Assembly (NCBI GenBank): GCA_036365145.1
Contig: JAEOAD010000025.1
Coordinates: 29,087,001-29,151,000, forward strand
Source: Orientallactaga sibirica
Lineage: Eukaryota; Chordata; Mammalia; Rodentia; Dipodidae
DNA: 64,000 nucleotides
Direction: 5' to 3'
The notes beneath the pieces were generated by a model that was not told the DNA's origin, made no database searches, and was given only the letters and a program-made list of their open reading frames with translations. A program made the translations under genes and the position numbers. Shown here piece after piece: positions 31,601 to 43,600 of the stretch (within the stretch, counting starts at the first letter, position 1; each line of letters begins with the position of its first letter).

Positions 31601-34600
31601 GAATAACAAGGAGAGAGAGAGACAGAAAGGAGCACAGTTTTTAAATGAGCGAAGTCTTATATCAGCCTTTGCTCCCTTTTCTCTGGCCTCTGAATGATAA
31701 TGCAACTAAACAGAAGTGAATTATGTTGCTAGCAAAGTCAGACACAAGGTGATAGTTGATGACCCTAAATTTCAACTGAGCTTTCCAAGCAGTGGGAGTT
31801 CGCTTATCAGATATGGTTATGCACTTGAAGAACTGCAGACCAAACCGTTCAATCACCACGGCAAGATCAGAGCTAAGGACCACAAGGACCCCGGGACTGG
31901 CAGCTGAGGTCCACCATGGGCACTCTCGTCTCCTCTCCTCTCTCCTCTCCAACTGGCACCACACAAGCTGCTTAACTGGAGTTGCTCAGCTACTTACAGC
32001 TGTTGCCACGCACCTTCCTTGACAGGGCAGGTAAGCAACATGTTACCACCTAGGAGCCAGGGGCTGGGAATGTGCTAGAGTGCTTGCCTAGCATGTGTGA
32101 TATCCTGGATTTTGAGGCAATTATTTTTGCCTCAGTGTTTTAAAAATATTTTTTCAAGTATTATTATTCCTTGATATGGCACAAATACAGGAGTTCAGTA
32201 ACTTCCAAAATAATTTTGAAGTCACTTTCTACAAACTTGTTCACTTGCACACATGCATGTGTGGGCACATCAGGGTGTCTTGACACTGCAAATGGAACAC
32301 CACACACTTGTGCTACTTTCTGTGTCAGGCTTTGTGTGAGTGGCTGGGGGATCACCCAAGCTTTGCAAACAAGTACCTTTAACCACTGAGCCATCTTCTC
32401 ATCCCCTCAACCCCCTTTTAAGGTCGGGTTTCACTCTAGCCCAGGCTGACCTGGAACTCACTCTGTAGTTCCAGGCTGACCCCAAATTCACAGTGATCCT
32501 CTTACCTCTGCCTCTTGAGTGCTGGGATTAAAGGTGTGCACCACCAAGTCCGGCTGAAGATACTATTTTTAATAGCTAATTCTACATAAAACAAATTCTA
32601 GCAACAGGGTGATTTTGTAGTTATATCCTATTGCTCTCTCTACGTGTAGAACTACTATAGAATCTAGAAAAGACTCATCACTTTCTTTTCTTTTTCTTTT
32701 TGGTTTTTCAAGGTAGGGTTTCACAATAGCTCAGGCTGACCTGGAATTCACTATGCAGTCTCAGGATGGCCTCGAACTCACAGTGATCCTCCTACCTCTG
32801 CATCTCGAGTGCTGGGATTAAAGACGTGTGCCACCATGCCTGGCTTAGAAAAGACTCATCATTTTCTTTATATCTTTTTTTTGCTTCAGTTTTGTTGAGA
32901 AAGAATCTCATGTAGCCCAGGTTGGCTTCAAACTATGCCTGAGGCTGATCTTGACTTCTTGGTCCTCCTGCCTCTACCTCCTTGGTGCTGGCATCACCAG
33001 AGTGTGCCATCATTCAACTGCAAGCACATGGACCTCACTGACGAGCATGAACTTGCCTGGTTCTGCGACATCTGGATCTAGGCGGACTTCATGTGGGTTA
33101 CTATGCATCACTTACTTCACTGTTGTGTTTGCTGTGCTGGGCACCACAAAGTTCAGTCTACGGGCTCCCTCACATACACATACTCCAAGTCCCCATGGTG
33201 CTATTGGGAGGTGGTGGATGCTTCTGGAAGTGGGGCCTTGTTGGAGGAAGGAAATCATGGCGAGGGCTGTGTCCCTGAATGGACTACCGGGACCCGAGCC
33301 CCTCTGTTTCCTGGTTGCAGGAGGTGAGCAGCTTTCCCCTGCCACACACTGCTTCCAGGAGACCAACAGCCAAGTGGCCTAAGAACCATGGGCCAAAATA
33401 AACATTTCTTCATCTTAAGTTGTTTATCCTCAGACATTTTGTTACAGTGACAGCAAGGTGACTATGGAGAAGTCAGAGTTAAAGACCAAAGGCTCTGGGC
33501 CAAGGGGAAACTCTGCCTTGAAGGCTAGTCTCTGCCACGACCACCAGGAAGCCGTGTTGGGGGAAGGAGGGTCCTCAGTCCTCTAACCAGGTTAGGCAGC
33601 AAGGCCTGGCAGCCAGCACAAGGACAGGAGGCCCAGGGCTTTGTAACACAGAGTAGCTTTAGTAGAAAGGAGGGCCTTTTAAGAGAAACAGAGCTAGGAA
33701 ATGTGGGAGGAAAGAGCGACAGGATAGCAGAGATGGGATGGAAAAGGAATAGCAAGATTTGAGATGGAAACTTGATGCTAATGAGAAAACAAACCCAAAG
33801 AAAATGGTCCTTTTACCTTCCACAGGGGACAAGGGGATATGAAATGCTAAAAGAAAAAACAAAAACAAAAGTAAACCATGAAAAGTCAAATTAATGTTTC
33901 AAGAGAAAAGTAAAATTGTATCAAGCTGGAGAATGAAAAGGTGGTGGGAAAATCAAGGCAGTTTTAGAAAAGCCCCTATCTTTCCCTTCCCCAATGCCAC
34001 CAGCTCAGAAACAACGGCAAGCCCTCTCCACTGGCCGCAGAGCCAGACTGAGACACAGGATGGATGTACTGACAGGGAGGGCAGCGTCAACAGACCAATG
34101 ACTAGGTCACTAGTGTTTGAGATCACTGATGGACTGAGGAGAACTTGTCTACCCAACACTCGTTCTATTCAATAGTCACTCCACCCTCTCATCAAGGGCC
34201 CAGACTCCCCAGAACACAAGACCACAGGTGTGCAATGAACCCCAGGTGTGAATATGAAAGGGGAATTCATGTCACCAAGGTAATCTTGCCCAAGGTGGAA
34301 ATCTTCAACGTAGCTGTCCAGGAGCTACAACTGGTTCTGAGTTCCCAAACTAAGACTCGGGAGAAACATGGCCACGTTGACTGTGAGACACTCGCCCTCC
34401 CCTCAGAAAGCACGTACAACCAGAGGACGGCACAGCCATTACCAAGAAGTAGAAGCATTCCGAGTTGGGCTCCCAGAAACACAGGGAGCCCATCATCAAC
34501 ACGGTGGTGGAAACACAGGGAGCCCACCATCAACACGGTGGTGGAAACACAGGGAGCCCACCATCAACACGGTGGTGGAAACACAGGGAGCCCACCATCA

Positions 34601-37600
34601 ACACGGTGGTGGAAACACAGGGAGCCCACCATCAACACGGTGGTGGAAGCACACGGAGCCCACCATCAACACGGTGGTGGAAACACAGGGAGCCCACCAT
34701 CAACACGGTGGTGGAAACACAGGGAGCCCACCATCAACACGGTGGAGGAAACACAGGGAGCCCACCATCAACATGGTGGTGGAAACACAGGGAGCCCACC
34801 ATCAACACGGTGGAGGAAACACAGGGAGCCCACCATCAACACGGTGGTGGAAACACACGGAGCCCACCATCAACACGGTGGTGGAAACACAGGGAGCCCA
34901 CCATCAACATGGTGGTGGAAACAACACGGTGGAGGAAACACAGGGAGCCCACCATCAACACGGTGGTGGAAACACAGGGAGCCCACCATCAACACGGTGG
35001 TGGAAACACACGGAGCCCACCATCAACATGGTGGTGGAAACAACACGGTGGTGGAAGCACAGGGAGCCCACCATCAACACGGTGGTGGAAACACAGGGAG
35101 CCCACCATCAACACGGTGGTGGAAACACAGGGAGCCCACCATCAACACGGTGGTGGAAACACAGGGAGCCCACCATCAACACGGTGGTGGAAACACAGGG
35201 AGCCCACCATCAACACGGTGGTGGAAACACAGGGAGCCCACCATCAACATGGTGGTGGAAACACAGGGAGCCCACCATCAACATGGTGGTGGAAACACAG
35301 GGAGCCCACCATCAACATGGTGGTGGAAACAACACGGTGGTGGAAGCACAGGGAGCCCACCATCAACACGGTGGTGGAAACACAGGGAGCCCACCATCAA
35401 CACGGTGGTGGAAACACAGGGAGCCCACCATCAACATGGTGGTGGAAACACCATCAACACGGTGGTGGAAGCACAGCCCACCATCAACATGGAGCCCACC
35501 ATCAACACGGTGGTGGAAACACAGGAGCCCACCATCAACACGGTGGTGGAAACACAGGAGCCCACCATCAACACGGTGGTGGAAACACAGGGAGCCCACC
35601 ATCAACACGGTGGTGGAAACACAGGGAGCCCACCATCAACACGGTGGTGGAAACACAGGGAGCCCACCATCAACACGGTGGTGGAAACACAGGGAGCCCA
35701 CCATCAACACGGTGGTGGAAACACAGGGAGCCCACCATCAACATGGTGGTGGAAACAACACGGTGGAGGAAACACAGGGAGCCCACCATCAACACGGTGG
35801 TGGAAACACAGGAGCCCACCATCAACACGGTGGTGGAAGCACAGGGAGCCCACCATCAACAAGGTGGTGGAAACACAGGGGAGCCCACCATCAACACGTG
35901 TGGTGGAAACACAGGAGCCCACCATCAACATGGTGGTGGAAAAACAAGCCCACCATCAACACGGTGGTGGAAGCACAGGAGCCCACCATCAACACGGTGG
36001 TGGAAACAGGAGCCACCATGGTGGTGGAAACACAGGAGCCCACCATCAACACGGTGGTGGAAACACAGGGAGCCCACCATCAACATGGTGGTGGAAACAA
36101 CACGGTGGTGGAAGCACAGGGAGCCCACCATCAACACGGCGGTGGAAACACAGGGAGCCCACCATCAACACGGTGGTGGAAACAACACGGTGGTGGAAAC
36201 ACATGGAGCCCACCATCAACACGGCGGTGGAAACACAGGGAGCCCACCATCAACACGGTGGTGGAAACAACACGGTGGTGGAAGCACAGGGAGCCCACCA
36301 TCAACACGGTGGTGGAAACACAGGGAGCCCACCATCAACACGGTGGTGGAAAAAGCCCACCATCAACACGGTGGTGGAAACACATGGAGCCCACCATCAA
36401 CACGGTGGTGGAAACACAGGAGCCCACCATCAACACGGTGGTGGAAACAACACGGTGGTGGAAGCACAGGAGCCCACCATCAACACGGTGGTGGAAACAC
36501 AGGAGCCCACCATCAACACGGTGGTGGTGGAAACCATCAACACGGTGGTGGAAACACAGGAGCCCACCATCAACACGGTGGTGGAAACACAGGAGCCCAC
36601 CATCAACACGGTGGTGGAAACACAGGAGCCCACCATCAACACGGTGGTGGAAACACAGGAGCCCACCATCAACACGGTGGTGGAAGCACAGGAGCCCACC
36701 ATCAACACGGTGGTGGAAACACAGGGAGCCCACCATCAACACGGTGGTGGAAACACAGGGAGCCCACCATCAACACGGTGGGAAAAACACAGGAGCCCAC
36801 CATCAACACGGTGGTGGAAACACAGGAGCCCACCATCAACGGTGGTGGAAGGTGAGCCCACCATCAACACGGTGGTGGAAGCACAGGGAGCCCACCATCA
36901 ACACGGTGGTGGAAACACAGGGAGCCCACCATCAACACGGTGGTGGAAACACAGGAAGCCCACCATCAACACGGTGGTGGAAGCACAGGAGCCCACCATC
37001 AACACGGTGGTGGAAACACAGGAGCCCACCATCAACACGGTGGTGGAAGCACAGGAGCCCACCATCAACACGGTGGTGGAAGCACAGGAGCCCACCATCA
37101 ACACGGTGGTGGAAACACAGGAGCCCACCATCAACACGGTGGTGGAAGCACAGGGAGCCCACCATCAACACGGTGGTGGAAGCACAGGGAGCCCACCATC
37201 AACACGGTGGTGGAAGCACAGGGAGCCCACCATCAACACGGTGGTGGAAGCACAGGGAGCCCACCATCAACACGGTGGTGGAAGCACAGGGAGCCCACCA
37301 TCAACACGGTGGTGGAAGCACAGGGAGCCCACCATCAACACGGTGGTGGAAGCACAGGGAGCCCACCATCAACACGGTGGTGGAAGCACAGGGAGCCCAC
37401 CATCAACACGGTGGTAGGCAAAAGGCTGAGGTGTCTGCTCAAAGGCCAAGGCTTTTGCTCTCCAAAATACTCACTGCTCTGAGAAGAACTTTTGGGTTTC
37501 CCAATGTATTTGAGGATGGGGTTTCGCTTCTTGTCCTCCAAAACATCCTTTTCTTTCTTGGAATTGCTACTCTGCTGAGACAGAGGATGCTGCAGTTTAG

Positions 37601-40600
37601 AGTGGTCCTGACACCTGGATACAATGGCTAATCACTCTGCCCTGCCCCCAAGACTGTTTCTATAGAAATTACTGGAAAGTTGACTCATGCTTGTACCCCA
37701 GTGAGCATGTTCACCTGTAGCCAGGTTGGGATGTAGGTGAGGACTGCTTGAGCCTGGTGATTCTGACTGACTCCACATGCTAAGGTGGAAGGATACAGCT
37801 AGAACACTAAAACGGCTTTCCCAGTCTGTCTCAGCTGAGGACGGCTATGAGGAAACTGCTCTAGGGTAGCTGTCACCTTTTTGGTCTTGGGGAAGAAGGG
37901 CAGCCACTTGTCCTTGTCAGGAGCAGACTGGGTTTTCTCAGCTGTGCTGGAGGGCCTGGTCTCCCGAAGACGGATTCCAGCATGGCTCATGTAGGTGTGG
38001 AGGGCGAAGTCCATGGGAGCACTGCAAGACAGAACAAGGGTCACAAACCAGAAAGCTCCAGTTGTGTTCCCTGACAGCAGGTGGAAGGAGGAGCTGTGGG
38101 TCAGCAGATTCAAAGGGCTATCTGGAATAATCAAACCACAGCAGTAGAAGCTGAACAAGTATCTTGGCTGCCACAGTTCCCAGGGGAGGTCTTCATTCCC
38201 CATGAAGGAATAAGGGTCAGTGGATGGGAACACCACTTCCCCAAAACGTAAGCAAATGACTCTCTGCAGGGCAGTCACTGGGTGTACCAGGGCATTGCTT
38301 ATGGCCTATGGCCAAGGCGCACACGTTGTAGGCTCAGGGCAGGGAGAGGTGAATAATGCAAACCAGTTTCTGCCAACATATACAGCCTTCCCCAACTTCC
38401 CGTCCCCGTGAACAAGGAGAAAAAGAGATGGAAAGCAGCTATCAAAGAGTTTCCAGTTGCCATAAATGAAACTGTCCAGAGCGCTGTGCTTAAAATGCAT
38501 TTGACATCAGTAGACAGATTATTTGCTCTGGAGTCAAGACGGACACAAAGCTTCAAACTTGGCTGCACAGCCTCCTCAATAGCTTTTAACCCCACCTCCT
38601 CCCTTACTAAGTGTGCGCATGCAGGAGTGCAGCAGACTTATTTCAACATAAGACGTAAGAACAATGAGTAAGTGTGCAGGATGCTGACAGCAAGGACAAA
38701 AGCCCTAAGCACGCCAAGAGGAGACGCTTTCTTCTTTGCAAGGCCACTGAAAGAGAGGGAAGGGCTCTGATGTCATCATCGCTTTTGGAGGTGGTCTCAG
38801 GGAAAGAAGTGGGGGGCAAGCCCCAGTGCTAATGTGGGTAGAGATGTAGAAACAGGCCTGGGATGTCAGGAGTGAGGGAGCCTGACACTCTGAGGAGCTG
38901 AGCCACCTCCCAGAGCATCAGGATCGGGTCCTCGTCCTCACAAGTCACTTGCTGCTGTTACGGCCACAGTCAACCAAGCCTGCAGACTCTCTCACGCCCT
39001 ACAACGCCAGCACTGCCCTGGGGTGGCAGGGCAGGCATGGAAAGCACAGTAGTTCAGGCCCACTTCCCCTTGAAACCTGCAAGGGGATCACAGCATGGTT
39101 CACTCACCTCCTGTCCTCCTCATATTTGGACCTAGAACAAAAGAAAAAGACAGATGACCCAGACCTCAAGACAGGCAGGTCACTTGGACAGAGCCTGCAG
39201 GAAGGCAGGCAACTCTCTCTCTTAGTCCAGATCCTGCCTTCCCTCTTTTTTTTTTTTAGGTAGGGTCTCACTCTGGTCCAGGGAATTCACTCTGTAGTTT
39301 CATGATGACCTTGAACTCACGGTGATCCTCCTACCTCTGCCTCCCCAGTGCAGTGAGGTAGGAGGATCACTGTGAGTTCAAGGTTACCCTGAGACTGCAT
39401 AGTGAATTCCAGGTCTGAACTAGAGTGAGACCCTACCTTGAAAAACAAACAAAAAAAATTGAGACACACACAGAATATGAATATGTGTGTGCGCGTGCAT
39501 GTGCCAAGGCTCTTGCCACTGCAAATGAATTCTAGATGCATGTACCATTTTGGGTAGCTGGCATTGTGTAGGCACTGGGGAGCTGAACCCAGGCAGGCTT
39601 TGCAAGCAAGCAACTGTAACTGCTGCGCCTTGATTTTCTGATGTGACTGAGCAAAATGGTTCTATTCTTTTTATGTCAGCTCTGACCCCTGCTCACAGAA
39701 CCTCATCTACTGAAGAGCAGGAGAGCAGGGCTCACTCTTGGTGTCCGCCGTGACCTGTGAGGCAGGGTGCAAGGAAGTGAGGGAAAGGGACAGAAAAGGG
39801 CAGCAGAAAGCTTTTGGAGTTCTTGAAGCCTGAGGCTCGTAACCACTGATGGCTGTGAGCAGCTCCAGCCCTAACAGTAGGAGCCTCAGCCCGAGAGATG
39901 TGGCTGGAACACATTTCTGCCATCTTTCAGGTAAAGAGAACCAGGCAAGGAGTGTAAGAGGTAGACAACAGACCCACAAGATCTGCTAACCTGCCTGGAA
40001 TGTTCAGGGTGGGAGTGAAACTGAAGACTCACAATATATCGCCCAGGGCAGCCAGCTGCTTCTCTGCCACATGCCGTTCTCGTGAAGGGTCCCCATCCAG
40101 GTCTAGCAGGTCATTTTCACCATACAGGCTGCCCAGCCCCAGAGTGCGTTTTGTTCTGCACCGGAGATACAAAGTGGGAAACTGAGCAGACACACACACA
40201 GAAGAGGGCGAGGCAAGCACACGGGGCTCTGAGAAAGGCCAAGAAGCACAGAGAGGGCACTGGGGGGCGGGGGCCCGAGGGCAGGGCGAGCGAACCCGTA
40301 GTCTCTGATCTGTTCCTGGATCTCAGGCAGGGCCGCCTCCTGAGCTCCACGGAGGGCGCTGCGGATGTCCTCACTGTGCCGCAGGTGCAGGTCTGCACAG
40401 GAAGCCCAGGCAGGCAGAATAGGTGGGTGATGGGGGAGAAAAAGGACAAGGTGCTTATACTGACCACCTCAAGGAGTTTCAATGTCCTGTGATGCAGGGC
40501 AGAAAGACTACCTTCTGATGCATCAGCCTAATGGCAACGGCAGCCTGGGCTCCAGTCAGATCATTTCTGAATTCAGGATTAGAATCCTGACATCCATGGC

Positions 40601-43600
40601 CCAAGTCAAGGACAGAATTCCTTTCTGGATGCTTTCTGCTCAGTTGAGGGAATTACGAAGCCCATTTTCATAGAGTGTGCCTCCATGTTTTGTGATATCA
40701 ATGTGTAGATGTCTCACAGGCCCATTTTCCTTCTACTGTGCCAATACCAGTTCACAGGATTAAAATAGTAAGCCTTTCAAACTCCATGAAGCCAAGAGAC
40801 ATGTCCCCTCCTGCCCAGGGTCTAGTTCCACACAGGCTAAGCCATGGCCAGGGAAATGACAGCCTTATCCTCACTGTTTCTGAGCAAGCTCTGTTCACCC
40901 TATCATGTGTTTATGTAAGCTCTTCTCTGTCATCCAGGCTATAAATTACCCTTTTCCAAATGTAGCTGCAACTTCCATCTTCTACCACACTGCCCATGCC
41001 AGCTCCTTAGGTTGCTGTCACTGGTTTTTCCTTGAGACAGTGTCTCATGTATTCCGGGCTAGTCTTCAATGGCTGTTCAGCTGATGACAACCTTCACCGT
41101 CTCATCCTACTGCCTCTGCCCTTAAGTGCTGGGATTACAGGCGTGTGCCATCATACCTGACCTATGCACTGCTGGGCATCTCATGCAGGACTTCGAGCAT
41201 GACAGGCAAGTATTCCACATCCCTGGCCCAGCTGTCCTCTTTACACTGCCCATCACTTTTTCTGGAACTGGAAGGGGCACAGTAATCATCTGGTCCTGGT
41301 TCCTTGCTCTAGGCCAGCTGCTGTCCGTATTTGTTAGGAAACTTAACAAACTAAAATCAAATCCCTCTAAAACCAACCTACCGACCAAACAAATCCAAGA
41401 AACAATTTACTCCAGAAACTGTCTGCCCTTGTAGCGGAGATGGGTGAGTCCTACTCTTTCTTCTTCTTTTCTTTATTCGAGGTAGGGTCTCACTCTAGTC
41501 CAGGCTGATCTGGAATTCACTATGTAGTCTCAGGGTGGCCTTGAACTCATGGTGATCCTCCTACCTCTGCCTCCTGAGTGCTGGGATTAAAGGCGTGCGC
41601 CACCACGCCTTGTGATTCCTCCCCCGAGGTAGGGTCTCACTCTGGCCCAGGCTGACCTGGAATTAGCTAAGTATTCTCAGAGTGGCCTTGAACTCACAGG
41701 GATCCTTCTACCTCTGCCTCCCCATCTGGGGCTACAGGTGTGCATCACCACAACTGGCTTGCTCTTAGTATTTTTTATCTTCCGTATGGGATTCTGATGA
41801 ATGACCTTGCTTAGGAATCTCTGACCGAGTTTAATTTCCTCTTTGTACAAGTGAGCTTACTGAGAGGCTCAGAGGTCACAAGTCCAGGGTCTTCGAGTGA
41901 CAGACTCCAGCCAGGGTGGCAAGGATTCCCAGGTACAGCCTGTTCTGTTCATAAGCTATTGTGAAGTGTTTAAGGAGGAACCGTCCATGGATTTTTCCCC
42001 CTAGTATAAGACAGTTACCCAAGGACAGAGCCTCTGTCCCCTCTGTCTTCTGGTGCCCCCTGAGAGCGCACTAAGGGAAAGATACCACAAAACACATGCT
42101 GACCCATTGGCCAACTTACCGATTTCCGCCTGCAGCATCTCGGGGATCTTCACTCTGAGAGGCTGCAGACACAAGAGTGAGGACAGAAGCGGTGAACTGC
42201 AAGCTCTGGGGGAGGACAGTATGTGGGCACCAAGGGCTGAGTAGCAGTGCCTCCTTTTCTGCATGACCTCCACCCGATCCCCTTCTCCTACCCCTCCAAC
42301 ATTATATCTGAATTTCAAGCAGGAGCTTTGGGAAAGGGTATCTGCGTTTACAGAGCAAGCTGGGACTCCATTCTGGGAGTGTGACCAATAGTTCTTTCAC
42401 TTATGTGTGCAATGACATGTTCCAAAAGCAGACTGTGGTAACTTAGGACGTTGCTTGTCTGCCTCTGGTGGCTCAAGAGGATAATCTTGGTTATACTACC
42501 TGATGGTCTGCCCTCCCAGTCACTCCCAGAGTACACTGGGCATGTGTCACCTAGTCTTGCCATTTGCATCGTTTTCTGGCCTTTGCAGTGTAAGTTGATG
42601 CTGGGGCAGTTCCCTAACAGCCATCAGAGAACACCTGGCAGCTCTAATCTCCTTAGTTAAGACCTAGGAAAGGGAGTTAGTATAAAAATATTGAGGAAAG
42701 CTGGGCGTGGTGGCGCACTCCTTTAATCTCAGCGCTCAGGAGGCAGAGGTAAGAGCATCACTGAGTTTGAGGCCACCCTGAGACTACATAGTGACTTCCA
42801 GGTCAGCCTGAGTTAGAGTGAGACCCTACTTCGAAAAACCAAAATAAATAAATAAATATTGAGGAAAATCAGCCAGACGTTTTTGTAGTGCACGCCTTTA
42901 ATACCAGCACTCGGGAGGCAGAGGTAGGAGGATCACCATGAGTTGGAGGCCACCCTGAGACTACATAGTGAATTCCAGGTCAGCCTGGACTAGAGGGAGA
43001 CCCTACCTTGAAAAACCAAAAACAAACAAACAAACAAACAAACAAACAAACAAAAAATATATAGGAAAATCCATTTCCCCAACCTCACTAGCCCTAGTAG
43101 CTGACTGCCAGAAGAAGAGAATCATTCTGGAATTAGTTTAGTTGATCAGATTAGCAAGTCAGGACAGGAACCATCATCTGTGGGCAGACGCCTCTGGCTA
43201 GCAGACCTGATACATCCTGGGCACTAAATCCAGAAGCTCTGCGGCTCATGCATCTCAGACACTGGGTTTTCCCACATGGTTCCTATCTTTAGGGATAAAG
43301 ATCTTCCTGCACCACAGATCTATATCACCTTATGGCCTTGGGCTTCTTACTCCATCTAGGGAGACAGGCAGGGTTGGAGGAATAATTAGAATTTGGTGGG
43401 GGGCTGGAAAGATGGCTTAGCGGTTAAGCACTTGTTTGTGAAGCCTAGGGACCCCAGTTCGAGGCTCGATTCCCCAGTACCCACATAAGGCAGATGCACA
43501 AGAAGCATGCATCTGGAGTTTGTTTGCACTGGCTGGAAGCCCTCGTGCACCCATTCTCTCTCTCTCTCTGCCTCTTTGTCTGTCACTCTCAAATAAATAA

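Noticed and set aside
35363..37171. Minus-strand repeat frames (MLMVGSLCFHHRVDGG and similar)
   Set aside because: Shadows of the 34-bp array; the reading frame depends only on unit phase.
34145..37631. Three overlapping + strand open frames of 800-1,090 residues with EPTINTVVETQ-type repeats
   Set aside because: A 34-bp unit with no + stop in any frame gives the same peptides in rotation in all three frames. This follows from unit length and is not evidence of coding.
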